Below are positions 26,166 through 34,766 of a stretch of DNA of 64,000 nucleotides, piece after piece. Positions within the stretch are counted from its first letter, which is position 1. Every line of letters begins with the position of its first letter. Below the pieces are notes generated by a model that made no database searches, was not told the origin of the DNA, and saw only the letters and a list, made by a program, of their open reading frames with translations. The DNA is from Erwinia sorbitola (GTDB lineage: Bacteria; Pseudomonadota; Gammaproteobacteria; Enterobacterales; Enterobacteriaceae), in the NCBI RefSeq assembly GCF_009738185.1, contig NZ_CP046509.1, positions 3,227,501-3,291,500 on the forward strand. Reading direction: 5' to 3'. The translations under genes were made by a program, and so were the position numbers.

Positions 26166-26815
26166 ATGCCCTCCTTCTGCGGTACAAAACGCACGCGATC
26201 GCCGGGGCGCAGCAGTACCGGAGGATGTGCATCCGGCGTGAACAAGGCCGTTTTAGTCTGGCCAATCAGCTGCCAGCCCCCCGGCGCGGCCAGCGGATAT
26301 ACTCCGGTCTGGCTGCCGCCGATGCCTACCGAACCGGCTGGCACCTGCACACGGGGTTCGGCACGTCGCGGCGTATGCAGCCGCTGATCCAGGCCGCCGA
26401 GGTACGGGAAGCCGGGCTGAAAACCGATAAAATAGACCACGTAATCCACCGCTGCATGACAGGCAACCACCTGTGACGCGCTCATGCCGCTGTGGTGCGC
26501 GACCTCCTCAAGATCAGGGCCTGACTGGCCGCCATAGATCACCGGAATCTCCATCAGTCGTGATTCCAGCTCCACTGACTCGCTGGCTTCCCACCACTGC
26601 TGTAGCCACTCGATAGCCCCCGGCGCACTCTGCTGCGGATCGCGCAGCATAATGGTGATGTTGTTCATTCCGGGTACCACTTCGATGACTTCCGGGCGAT
26701 CCTGCAATCTCTGCGTCAGCCCCCATATACGTTGCTGACTGGCGAGCGATACTGGCGGTTCCAGCTCCAGTACCACTGCCCGTTCGCCTAACAGGTAACA
26801 ACGTGCTTGTTGCAA
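26159..26815 (-). CDS. pxpB: 5-oxoprolinase subunit B (KipI family)
   Basis: PxpB has 218 residues, with CYLLGERAVVLELEPP, EVVPGMNNITIML, GFQPGFPYLGGLD, TPRRAEPRVQVPAGSVGIGG and GWQLIGQT, all typical of the YbgJ/KipI family. The start appears to be TTG at 26813-26815; AGGAGG is 7 nt upstream and the protein aligns with E. coli YbgJ from its first residue. It is the first gene of the seven-gene group that runs to nei. Confidence 0.94.
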   Translation of the reverse strand: MQQARCYLLGERAVVLELEPPVSLASQQRIWGLTQRLQDRPEVIEVVPGMNNITIMLRDPQQSAPGAIEWLQQWWEASESVELESRLMEIPVIYGGQSGPDLEEVAHHSGMSASQVVACHAAVDYVVYFIGFQPGFPYLGGLDQRLHTPRRAEPRVQVPAGSVGIGGSQTGVYPLAAPGGWQLIGQTKTALFTPDAHPPVLLRPGDRVRFVPQKEGIC

Positions 26816-26953
26816 AAGGCGCCTCCTGATAATAGGAAAATGACAATACCCTCTCGCTCCAGCGGCATCAATATGACGACCTGAAGGATAGCGAGTCGGG
26901 TTAATTGCAGATATGACAAATAGTTATGCGGAATTGTTGTTACGGAGTCAACC

Positions 26954-26983
26954 TTCAGCGCGCTCATTTCAGAACGCGCTGAA
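26954..26983. repeat. Inverted repeat between ybgI and pxpB
   Basis: TTCAGCGCG (26954-26962) and CGCGCTGAA (26975-26983) form a perfect 9-bp stem with a 12-nt loop, 14 nt after the ybgI stop. It lacks a T-tract on the minus strand. It may be a weak terminator of the phrB-ybgI group or a regulatory palindrome for the pxp promoter. Confidence 0.55.
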
Positions 26984-26996
26984 AAACTGGAAAGGA

Positions 26997-27740
26997 TCAG
27001 ACAGGGTTATAGATATCAATAAAGGTCACATCGAGGCCATGCTCCCGGGCCAGCCATTCGCCCAGCGCTTTGATGCCGTCACGCTCGGTAGCATGATGAC
27101 CTGCGGCAAAGAAATGCAGGCCCTGTTCGCGTGCGCTATGAATAGTCTGCTCGGACGCTTCACCGCTGATAAAGGCATCAACCCCAAAAGCAGCCGCACG
27201 ATCGATATAGCCCTGACCACCGCCGCTGCACCAGGCAACACGACGAATAAGCGCCGGTGCGTTATCGCCACAGTGCAGCGGTTCACGACCCAGCGCGGTG
27301 CTGATTCGTTCGGCAAATTGCTCACCGCTTACCGGCTGGGCCAGTTCGCCCCAGGGCAACAGCAGATCAATTTCGCCTTTAACATCAATGCCAAAAAGCT
27401 TTGCCAGCTGTGCGTTATTACCGATGACAGGATGTCCGTCCAGCGGCAGATGCCAGCCAAACAGGTTGATATCATTTGCCAGCAGAGTTTTCAGGCGCTG
27501 CCGCTTCATCCCGCGGATCGCCGGGGCTTCGCTTTTCCAGAAATAACCGTGATGCACCAGTACTGCATCGGCTTCAAGACGTACCGCCTCATCAAGCAGC
27601 GCCTGGCAGGCGGTGACGCCGGTAATCACTTTTTTAATCTCGCTGCGACCTTCAACCTGCAACCCATTGGGGGCATAGTCTTTATAATCTGCGCTATTAA
27701 GTAACTGGTTAACCAGCTGTTCGAGTTCAGTATTTAGCAT
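26997..27740 (-). CDS. ybgI: YbgI, Nif3-family dinuclear metal protein
   Basis: This 247-residue NIF3/DUF34 protein has metal-binding histidines in AVLVHHGYFWKSE, FGWHLPLDGHP and FFAAGHHATERDG (His and Glu). In E. coli it is a toroidal hexamer; databases call it GTP cyclohydrolase 1 type 2 but the biological role is unsettled. It lies 2 bp after phrB, so the two are almost certainly cotranscribed. Confidence 0.95.
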   Translation of the reverse strand: MLNTELEQLVNQLLNSADYKDYAPNGLQVEGRSEIKKVITGVTACQALLDEAVRLEADAVLVHHGYFWKSEAPAIRGMKRQRLKTLLANDINLFGWHLPLDGHPVIGNNAQLAKLFGIDVKGEIDLLLPWGELAQPVSGEQFAERISTALGREPLHCGDNAPALIRRVAWCSGGGQGYIDRAAAFGVDAFISGEASEQTIHSAREQGLHFFAAGHHATERDGIKALGEWLAREHGLDVTFIDIYNPV

Positions 27741-27742
27741 AA

Positions 27743-29176
27743 TCAGTCCGTCTGTTTTCGTGCAGCCTCAAAAGCAGCCAGCGTTTGCTGACGCGCCTGT
27801 TTATGTTCCACGATCGGCAGCGGATAATCGAGTCTTTGCTGATTTTTCTTTGCCCATTCATGGGGCTGATGAATAAACTTTTCTGGCACCCCGCGCAGCT
27901 CCGGCAGCCAGTGGCGGATAAACTCACCGCTTTTATCGAAGCGTTCGCCCTGAGTGGTGGGATTGAAAATACGAAAATAGGGTGCAGCGTCGGTGCCGGT
28001 CGATGCGGCCCACTGCCAGCCGCCGTTATTGGCAGCCAGATCGCCATCCAGCAGCTGAGACATAAAATAGCGTTCGCCTTCGCGCCAGTCGATAAGCAGA
28101 TCTTTCACCAGGAAACTGGCGGTAATCATCCGCAAACGGTTATGCATCCAGCCGAGGCTGTTAAGCTGACGCATCGCCGCATCAACAATCGGATAGCCGG
28201 TTTTTCCCTGCTGCCAGGCCGCCAGCTGGTGCGGGTCTTTGCGCCACACCACGTTACGTGTCCAGCGAGTAAACGGCTGATGACGGCATAGAGAGGGATA
28301 CGCCACCAGCAGATGACGGTAGAACTCACGCCAGATCAGCTCATTCAGCCAGACGAAGATCTGATTGTCTTCCAGACCGTGCGGATGCTGCTTTAGTAAA
28401 CGGTGCAGACACTGGCGCGGCGACAGTACTCCGGTTGCCAGATAGGCTGATAATCGGCTGGTGCCGTCACGTGCGGGCAAGTCGCGCTGCCCGGGATAGT
28501 CAGTCACCGGCTGCTGGCAGAACTCACGCAGGCGGGCAATAGCCGCCTGTTCGCCCGCAGGGAACAGCTTTGTGTCAATCTCTTCACGGGGATAGTCAAA
28601 GGCCTTAAGCGGCTGAATATCTTGTTCGCCCAGTGCGGCGTTACGAACGGACGGCGCAGGCAGACATTCGGGTAACCCCTCCTGCAAACGCTTTACAAAC
28701 GCCCGGCTGAACGGCGTAAACACTTTATACATCTCCCGGTTGCCGGTCAGTACGCTGCCTGGCGGTAGCAGCAGGCTATCGTCAAAACCCTGCACCATGA
28801 CATCATTATCAAATAACGTCCGTTCTACTGCGGCATCGCGCTGGCGTTCGTTCACTTCATACTGATAGTTATAGAACAGACGGTCGACGCCATGCTCACG
28901 GCAAAAGTCCTGTAACAGCGCTACCGAGGCGGTGAAATCATCGCACTCGGCGATGTGTAGCGCGATGCCCTTCTTCGCCAGCGACTGCTGAACATCCAGC
29001 AGACTGCGCCAGATAAACTCCGCCTGCTTCGGCGCCATATTATGCTGCGCCCACTGCCCGGGAGTGGCGATAAATAGTGCGATTACCCGGGCATTCTCAG
29101 AACGGCAGGCAGCGTGGAGTGCGTGATTATCATTGATACGCAGATCGTTGCGCAGCCAGACCAGATGAGTTGTCAT
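27743..29176 (-). CDS. phrB: Deoxyribodipyrimidine photolyase
   Basis: PhrB has 477 residues. The N-terminal alpha/beta antenna domain starts MTTHLVWLRNDLRIND; the C-terminal FAD domain has TSRLSAYLATGVLSPRQCL, GKTGYPIVDAAMRQLNSLGWMHNR and NNGGWQWAASTGTDAAPYFR. It reverses UV cyclobutane pyrimidine dimers with light. The start is the ATG at 29174-29176 behind GGGAG, 14 bp after the DUF523-DUF1722 gene; a longer in-frame extension to 29257 lies inside that gene. Confidence 0.97.
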   Translation of the reverse strand: MTTHLVWLRNDLRINDNHALHAACRSENARVIALFIATPGQWAQHNMAPKQAEFIWRSLLDVQQSLAKKGIALHIAECDDFTASVALLQDFCREHGVDRLFYNYQYEVNERQRDAAVERTLFDNDVMVQGFDDSLLLPPGSVLTGNREMYKVFTPFSRAFVKRLQEGLPECLPAPSVRNAALGEQDIQPLKAFDYPREEIDTKLFPAGEQAAIARLREFCQQPVTDYPGQRDLPARDGTSRLSAYLATGVLSPRQCLHRLLKQHPHGLEDNQIFVWLNELIWREFYRHLLVAYPSLCRHQPFTRWTRNVVWRKDPHQLAAWQQGKTGYPIVDAAMRQLNSLGWMHNRLRMITASFLVKDLLIDWREGERYFMSQLLDGDLAANNGGWQWAASTGTDAAPYFRIFNPTTQGERFDKSGEFIRHWLPELRGVPEKFIHQPHEWAKKNQQRLDYPLPIVEHKQARQQTLAAFEAARKQTD

Positions 29177-29190
29177 AATGCTCCCTGAGA

Positions 29191-30144
29191 TTAGTGTCCG
29201 TAACGCAGACGCAGTGCTTCCGGATAGGGCGCAAAATAGCGCTGCCCGGCCAGCCACGGATGCGGGAATTCTGCCATATAGTGTTTCAGCAAGGTGATCG
29301 GTGCCAGCAATGGTTGCAGTCCTTGCCGATAGTGGTCAATCAGCCCGGCCAGCTCCTGGCGCTGCGGTGAGGTCAGTTCACGACGGAAATATCCCTGCAC
29401 ATGCATCAGGACATTGGTGTGATTGCTGCGGGATGCCACATGCTTCATCAGATCCATCAGTCGCTGACGATATTCCAGCGCAAAAGCTTCCAGCGAGTCC
29501 CACTCATCCATCCTGGCGACAAATGGCCCGATTTCACGGTAGTCCGGCTGAGAATGCGCCAGCAGCAGCAGTTTATAACGGGTATGGAATTCGATCAGTT
29601 TGGCGCGGGTCAGCCCGCTGCGCCACATCTGGTTGAACTCATGCAGGGCGTAGACCCGCGCCACAAAATTTTCCCGCAGTAACGGATCATGCAGCCGTCC
29701 ATCCTCTTCTACCGGGAGCCATGGCATCTGTTCCATCAGTTCGCGGGTAAATATTCCGGTACCGGATTTGCGATTGTTATTGTTATCCGGCTGGTAGATG
29801 CGCACCCGCTCCATTCCACAGCTGGGCGATTTTGCACAGACAATATAGCCGCAGAGATGGTGCAGTCGGCTGACTTTCTCCTGAGAAAACGCAGCCATCT
29901 TCTCAGTTACCGGTGCATCCTGACCATTGCTGAAGCGCAGAGATATCTCTCCCTCTTCTTCTGTCAGGCGCAGCGCCGGACGCGGCGTAGGCAAACCGAT
30001 TGCCATTTCCGGGCATACCGGTTCATAGCGTAAATAGGGCGCCAGTTGTTCAGCGGCAAACTCATTACGTTTATGACCACCGTCAAAACGCACTTTCTCG
30101 CCTAACAGACAGGCACTAATACCGACCGGAATTTTGCTGCCCAT
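29191..30144 (-). CDS. Two-domain DUF523-DUF1722 (YbgA-type) protein
   Basis: This protein has 317 residues. The N-terminal DUF523 domain (about 5-150) has three well-spaced cysteines, C12 (GISACLLG), C44 (EPVCPEM) and C109 (AKSPSCGM). This is the pattern of the TudS thiouracil desulfidase family, which binds a 4Fe-4S cluster. The C-terminal DUF1722 domain (about 180-300) carries KLIEFHTRYKLLLLAHSQ and HTNVLMHVQGYF. E. coli YbgA has only the DUF1722 half. It is upstream of phrB with a 14-bp gap, suggesting a link with pyrimidine damage or salvage (inference). Confidence 0.9.
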   Translation of the reverse strand: MGSKIPVGISACLLGEKVRFDGGHKRNEFAAEQLAPYLRYEPVCPEMAIGLPTPRPALRLTEEEGEISLRFSNGQDAPVTEKMAAFSQEKVSRLHHLCGYIVCAKSPSCGMERVRIYQPDNNNNRKSGTGIFTRELMEQMPWLPVEEDGRLHDPLLRENFVARVYALHEFNQMWRSGLTRAKLIEFHTRYKLLLLAHSQPDYREIGPFVARMDEWDSLEAFALEYRQRLMDLMKHVASRSNHTNVLMHVQGYFRRELTSPQRQELAGLIDHYRQGLQPLLAPITLLKHYMAEFPHPWLAGQRYFAPYPEALRLRYGH

Positions 30145-30205
30145 AGTTATACAACCTCAATTATCCTGTACAGGTTTAAGTGTAGCGTAAATTGCGGAGT
30201 AACAG

Positions 30206-30235
30206 ACAAAAAAAATCCCACCATAAGGTGGGATT
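30206..30235 (-). terminator. Terminator of ybfA
   Basis: AATCCCACC (30214-30222) pairs perfectly with GGTGGGATT (30227-30235) around a 4-nt loop. On the minus strand eight T residues follow. It lies about 50 nt after the ybfA stop. Confidence 0.85.
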
Positions 30236-30286
30236 ATTGATATTTCAGTCAAAATAGATTGGCGCTGCTGCCGCTACCGGGCGTTT

Positions 30287-30493
30287 TTAATAAAAATCAC
30301 ACGCCACGGCTTCAGCCTGAGCCAGCCAGACAGGCTGATCGCTGGTTTTTAACCACACACGGTGCAGGTAGCTGTAAAAACGGGCGCGATCGGCACGGAA
30401 CAACATAACTGGCAGCGCTAAGATGCCGAGCGCCAGCACCGCAGCACGACGCATGAAAATCCGAGTGGATGAATAATTATGATAAAGACTCAT
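30287..30493 (-). CDS. ybfA: YbfA family small protein (DUF2517)
   Basis: This 68-residue protein has one hydrophobic segment (about 15-33) followed by [24 protein letters not shown] and ending ACDFY. The C-terminal half is nearly identical to E. coli YbfA ([22 protein letters not shown], GDFY). Function unknown. In E. coli ybfA is divergent from kdpFABCDE; here it is divergent from kdpE alone. AGGAGG lies 4 nt before the ATG. Confidence 0.9.
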   Translation of the reverse strand: [68 protein letters not shown]

Positions 30494-30795
30494 ACGTCCT
30501 CCTTAAGTGAGCTGAAAAAATATACTGAGTGTAATCTGAGCAAAATAGTATCTCTTTCTCTGTAATTTTACTACTGATCCGACCACTTTTGCTGAAAAAA
30601 AAACCAACAACAGCATTAAAAATGAAAGTAGGTTACATTTTCGTTAAATACTCACTTAAAACCTGGAAAATCAGATCCTTTATTTAACAAAATCAGAAAA
30701 ACCATACATTCACCGACGGCTGTTGCGCTTTTTTGCTAAATTAGCCTTTGTTAAGATTAAGCCCGTCGTTCACTACGGTTATCTGCTGAGGTTAC
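30494..30795. promoter_or_regulatory. AT-rich interval between ybfA and kdpE
   Basis: This 302-bp interval has no visible gene and no recognisable kdpFABC or kdpD remnant in any frame. It contains runs of A/T (AAAAAAAAA near 30595; TTTATTTAAC near 30679) such as occur at Kdp promoters. GAGG (30788-30791) precedes the GTG start of kdpE by 4 nt. Confidence 0.5.
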
Positions 30796-31479
30796 GTGCC
30801 TACCATTCTGATTGTTGAAGATGAGAAAGAGATCCGCCGTTTTCTGCGCGTAGCGCTGGAAGGAGAAGGCTTTCGCGTTGTCGATGCTGAAACACTGAGT
30901 CGCGGATTAATCGAAGCCGCCACGCGCAAGCCTGAGCTGGTGATACTCGACCTCGGTCTGCCGGACGGCGACGGTTCAGAATTTATTCGTGAAGTTCGCC
31001 AGTGGAGCAGCATGCCGGTAATTGTGCTGTCAGCGCGCAGCGATGAGCAGGATAAAATTAATGCACTTGATGCCGGAGCCGATGATTTTCTCACCAAACC
31101 TTTTGGCGTAGGCGAACTGCTGGCGAGGGTTCGCGTGGCGCTGCGTCACCGCCCGCAGCAGGGTGATGATGGCCTTGCCGCACTGGTTAACTTTGGCAGC
31201 GTGAGTGTGGATATTGCCGCCCGCCGGGTGATGCGTGACGGTGAAGATCTGCACCTTACGCCGATTGAATTCCGCCTGCTGGTAAGCCTGCTTAATCATC
31301 CCGGAAAAGTCATGACGCAGCGTCAGCTCCTGACACAGGTCTGGGGGCCAAACGCGGTGGAACATAACCACTATTTGCGCATCTATATGGGTCATCTGCG
31401 TCAGAAGCTGGAACTTGATCCCGCACGGCCACAGCATCTGCTGACAGAAACCGGCGTTGGCTACCGATTTATGCCATAA
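30796..31479 (+). CDS. kdpE: KdpE-type response regulator, orphan (no kdpD or kdpFABC nearby)
   Basis: This OmpR-family regulator has 227 residues. The receiver domain (1-120) has the phosphoacceptor D52 in VILDLGLPDGDG, the acidic pair E8/D9, and a switch Lys in FLTKPF. The winged helix (about 130-227) carries LTPIEFRLL and VWGPNAVEHNHYLRIYMGHLRQKLE, nearly identical to E. coli KdpE. The start is GTG at 30796. Its kinase KdpD and the K+ pump KdpFABC, adjacent in E. coli, are absent here. All key residues are intact, so it is not obviously decaying. Confidence 0.93.
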   Translation: MPTILIVEDEKEIRRFLRVALEGEGFRVVDAETLSRGLIEAATRKPELVILDLGLPDGDGSEFIREVRQWSSMPVIVLSARSDEQDKINALDAGADDFLTKPFGVGELLARVRVALRHRPQQGDDGLAALVNFGSVSVDIAARRVMRDGEDLHLTPIEFRLLVSLLNHPGKVMTQRQLLTQVWGPNAVEHNHYLRIYMGHLRQKLELDPARPQHLLTETGVGYRFMP

Positions 31480-31505
31480 AAAAAGGGACTCACAGTGTGA
31501 GCCCC
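31477..31505 (-). terminator. Terminator between kdpE and pgm
   Basis: CTCAC (31489-31493) and GTGAG (31497-31501) with flanking GGG/CCC pairs form a hairpin. On the minus strand it is followed by TTTTTTT, so it mainly ends pgm transcription, 20 nt after the pgm stop. Confidence 0.8.
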
Positions 31506-31525
31506 TTGTTGCGCTACCTGATAAA

Positions 31526-33166
31526 TCAGGCGTTTTTCAGCACTGCACTAACAATTTCTACTGCTTCTTTCTCAATTTTCTCGCGGTGTTCAGCACCGAG
31601 GAAACTCTCGCAATAGATTTTGTAAGCGTCTTCCGTACCGGATGGACGCGCTGCAAACCAGCCATTCTTCGTCATTACCTTCAGGCCGCCAATCGACGCA
31701 CCATTACCTGGCGCTGCCGTCAGACGAGCGGTGATCGGATCGCCCGCCAGCGTGTCAGCACTGACCATTTCTGGCGACAGTTTTGACAGCGCAGCTTTCT
31801 GCGCAGAAGTCGCAGGTGCCTGAATACGGTTGTAGCTCGGCGCACCAAAGCGCTGTGCCAGTTCATCGTAATGCTGCTGAGGGTTCTTACCGGTTACTGC
31901 GGTAATCTCCGCTGCCAGCAGGCACATGATGATACCGTCTTTATCCGTTGACCACGGCGTGCCATCAAAGCGCAGGAAAGAAGCCCCGGCGCTCTCTTCG
32001 CCACCGAAACCAAAGCTGCCATCAAACAGGCCGTCAACGAACCATTTAAAGCCAACCGGCACTTCCACCAGCGTACGACCCAGATCCTCAACCACACGGT
32101 CAATCATCGCACTGGAGACCAGAGTTTTGCCAACGGCAACCTCTTTGCCCCACTGCGGACGGTGCTGGAACAGATACTGAATCGCTACCGCCAGATAATG
32201 GTTCGGATTCATCAGGCCCGCGGGGGTGACAATGCCGTGACGGTCGTAATCAGGATCGTTGGCAAACGCCAGATCGAACTTGTCACGCAGCGCCAGCAGG
32301 CCCGCCATCGCAGACTCAGACGAGCAGTCCATACGGATCACGCCGTCGTGGTCGAGGTGCATAAAGCGGAAAGTCTGATCGACAGCATCGTTAACGATGG
32401 TGAGATCAAGCTTGTAGAACTCCGCAATACGCTGCCAGTAAGCAATACCGGAACCGCCCAGCGGATCGACGCCAATCTTCAGACCGGCCTTCTGGATCGC
32501 TGCGATATCCACGATCTCAGCCAGACCTTCAATATACGGCTGGATCAGATCCTTTTCCGTCAGATGTCCACTGGCCCATGCCTGATCGAGAGGAATACGT
32601 TTTACATCTTTCAGCCCGTCTTTAATCAGCGCATTGGCGCGATCTTCCACCACTTTCGTGACGTTAGTATCTGCCGGTCCACCGTTTGGCGGATTGTATT
32701 TAATCCCGCCATCTTCCGGCGGATTATGCGAAGGCGTGATCACAATGCCATCGGCCTGTGCGCCACCGGCTTTATTGTGTTCGAGGATCGCATTTGAGAT
32801 AGCAGGGGTTGGCGTATAGCCGTTGTCCTGCTGAACGATCACATCAACACCGTTAGCCGCCAGTACTTCCAGTACCGAGATAATTGCCGGTTCAGAGAGC
32901 GCGTGCGTATCTTTACCCACGAAACAAGGGCCGGTTACACCGTTCTTTTTACGTTCTTCCGCAATCGCCTGGGCAATAGCCAGAATGTGCATCTCATTGA
33001 AGCTGTGACGACCCGCACTGCCGCGATGTCCGGAAGTACCAAACTTCACTGCATGCTCTGGATTACCCAGCTCAGGTTGCAGGACATAATATTGAGATGT
33101 TAATTGTGCAACGTTAATCAAATCGCTCTGCCGGGCGGGTTGCCCGGCACGGGGGTGATTGGCCAT
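31526..33166 (-). CDS. pgm: Phosphoglucomutase (alpha-D-glucose phosphate-specific)
   Basis: Pgm has 546 residues, the E. coli length. It has KFGTSGHRGSAGRHSF near the start, the phosphoserine loop DGIVITPSHNPPEDGG, the metal-binding loop FANDPDYDRHGI, the sugar loop FGGEESAGASFLR and the phosphate-binding FAARPSGTEDAYKIY. It interconverts glucose-1- and glucose-6-phosphate, feeding glycogen, UDP-glucose and envelope glycans. It follows seqA after about 24 bp. Confidence 0.98.
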   Translation of the reverse strand: MANHPRAGQPARQSDLINVAQLTSQYYVLQPELGNPEHAVKFGTSGHRGSAGRHSFNEMHILAIAQAIAEERKKNGVTGPCFVGKDTHALSEPAIISVLEVLAANGVDVIVQQDNGYTPTPAISNAILEHNKAGGAQADGIVITPSHNPPEDGGIKYNPPNGGPADTNVTKVVEDRANALIKDGLKDVKRIPLDQAWASGHLTEKDLIQPYIEGLAEIVDIAAIQKAGLKIGVDPLGGSGIAYWQRIAEFYKLDLTIVNDAVDQTFRFMHLDHDGVIRMDCSSESAMAGLLALRDKFDLAFANDPDYDRHGIVTPAGLMNPNHYLAVAIQYLFQHRPQWGKEVAVGKTLVSSAMIDRVVEDLGRTLVEVPVGFKWFVDGLFDGSFGFGGEESAGASFLRFDGTPWSTDKDGIIMCLLAAEITAVTGKNPQQHYDELAQRFGAPSYNRIQAPATSAQKAALSKLSPEMVSADTLAGDPITARLTAAPGNGASIGGLKVMTKNGWFAARPSGTEDAYKIYCESFLGAEHREKIEKEAVEIVSAVLKNA

Positions 33167-33190
33167 TGGCGCTTCTCCCTGACGCTTCAG

Positions 33191-33742
33191 TTAGAGGGTA
33201 CCGCAAACTTTCTCTGTCAGCTCCACCGGGAACTGCATCGACAGCATAATGTGTTCCACCATGCTCCGTTTACGGTCAGTGTTTGTGTTGGTAATCACCC
33301 AATACGGTGTGCCCGGAATGTGCTGCGGCTTGGTATGGGTGCCGTTCTCTACCAACGTTTGCTGGTTGCCTGCGAAGTAAACGCGAGTACGCCCTTGCAG
33401 AGACTCAGTCGCTGCACCAAACGCTTTGGCATCCAGACTGTATAAAGTCGATAAAATCAGCATAAAACGATTCACCGCGCGTTTCTGCTCTGCATACTCA
33501 TCTGAAAGCAGCAGTTCACGCATCGCGCGGACACGATCCTGCGGTCGGGATTCAGATTTAATGCTTTCCGCAGCGGAGGCTTTAACCGCCGTCGCCGCAG
33601 AAACATTAGCCGCAGCAGAGGCAGTCTGACCCGCAGTGAACTTCAGCATACGGCGCAAAATATCGGATGCGCTTTCTCCGATATGCTGAGTGTGGCTGGC
33701 AATATAACGGTATAGCTCTTCGTCGACTTCTATCGTTTTCAT
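33191..33742 (-). CDS. seqA: Negative modulator of replication initiation SeqA
   Basis: SeqA has 183 residues. The N-terminal oligomerisation domain (MKTIEVDEELYRYIASHTQHIGESASDILRRML-type) is joined by a variable Ala/Ser linker (about 36-64) to the C-terminal domain binding hemimethylated GATC (about 70-183, with RTRVYFAGN and VITNTNTDRK). Two adjacent ATGs exist; I used the second (33740-33742), which matches E. coli, but 33743-33745 is possible. Neither has a strong Shine-Dalgarno sequence. It is probably cotranscribed with pgm. Confidence 0.96.
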   Translation of the reverse strand: MKTIEVDEELYRYIASHTQHIGESASDILRRMLKFTAGQTASAAANVSAATAVKASAAESIKSESRPQDRVRAMRELLLSDEYAEQKRAVNRFMLILSTLYSLDAKAFGAATESLQGRTRVYFAGNQQTLVENGTHTKPQHIPGTPYWVITNTNTDRKRSMVEHIMLSMQFPVELTEKVCGTL

Positions 33743-34001
33743 CATGATCCAGTACAGTTATAGCTAGTATCAGAACCGATCGTTCAGGAAAAAATCCTTG
33801 TCGCCAGCATGGCGTTGAAACGTTCCAGTTCTAACATCAGGATTATAAAGTTAAATCCTGCCGGGGTGTAGCGCCAGACCCGTTTCAGGGCAAAAGTAGG
33901 AATATGCCGCAAAAGGATCATGCCTGCTATTTGCACCAGCGGCAGAAGTTGTAAAATCCATGATACCCTAAGCCTTCATGCCAACTGTAAGAACTTTCAC
34001 T

Positions 34002-34766
34002 ATGAATTTGAATTTCCGCCTGCAAACTGAACAATCCGCCACCGAAGGACTTCCGCTGGTGTTGATCCACGGCCTGTTTGGTAGCCTGGATAATCTCGGC
34101 GTACTGGCAAGGGGATTAAAAGACGATCGCCGTCTGATTCAAATCGATGTGCGTAATCACGGTTTGTCTCCGCGTGCGCAAGAGATGGATTATGCGCTGA
34201 TGGCGCAGGACGTCCTCGATACGCTTAACGAACTAGAGATCGATCGTTTCAGCGTGATTGGGCACTCAATGGGCGGCAAGATCGCCATGTCCCTGACCGC
34301 GCTGGCTCCCGATCGGGTGGCTGAGATCGTGGTTATCGATATTGCACCGGTTGCCTACAGCACCCGCCATCACGACAATATTTTTACCGCACTGAATGCA
34401 GTCACCGAGGCCGGTATCACCACGCGCAGTGATGCAACAGCGCTGATGCGCCAGACGATCGATGAAGAAGGGGTGATTCAGTTTCTGCTTAAATCATTCC
34501 ACGACGGTGAATGGCGCTTTAACGTTCCGGTGCTGTTGGCATGTTATGACAAGATTATCGGCTGGCAACCGCTGGCCACCTGGGATAAACCTGTTCTGTT
34601 TATCCGCGGAGATCGCTCGCCCTACGTCGCCGACGAGTATCGTGATGCGCTGCTGACCCAGTTCCCGCAGGCACGCGCGCATGTTATTGCTGGTGCCGGC
34701 CATTGGGTACATGCAGAAAAACCAGATGCGGTTTTGCGCGCAATCCGTCGTTTTTTAGCGTTGTAA
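34002..34766 (+). CDS. ybfF: Alpha/beta-hydrolase esterase YbfF
   Basis: YbfF has 254 residues: oxyanion region LVLIHGLFGSLDNLG, nucleophile elbow GHSMGGK with S89, Asp in VVIDIAP, and catalytic H234 in AGAGHWVHAEKP. E. coli YbfF hydrolyses acyl-CoA and short esters. I chose the ATG at 34002 by homology; an ATG eight codons upstream (33978) is possible but has no ribosome site. It is divergent from seqA. Confidence 0.95.
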   Translation: MNLNFRLQTEQSATEGLPLVLIHGLFGSLDNLGVLARGLKDDRRLIQIDVRNHGLSPRAQEMDYALMAQDVLDTLNELEIDRFSVIGHSMGGKIAMSLTALAPDRVAEIVVIDIAPVAYSTRHHDNIFTALNAVTEAGITTRSDATALMRQTIDEEGVIQFLLKSFHDGEWRFNVPVLLACYDKIIGWQPLATWDKPVLFIRGDRSPYVADEYRDALLTQFPQARAHVIAGAGHWVHAEKPDAVLRAIRRFLAL

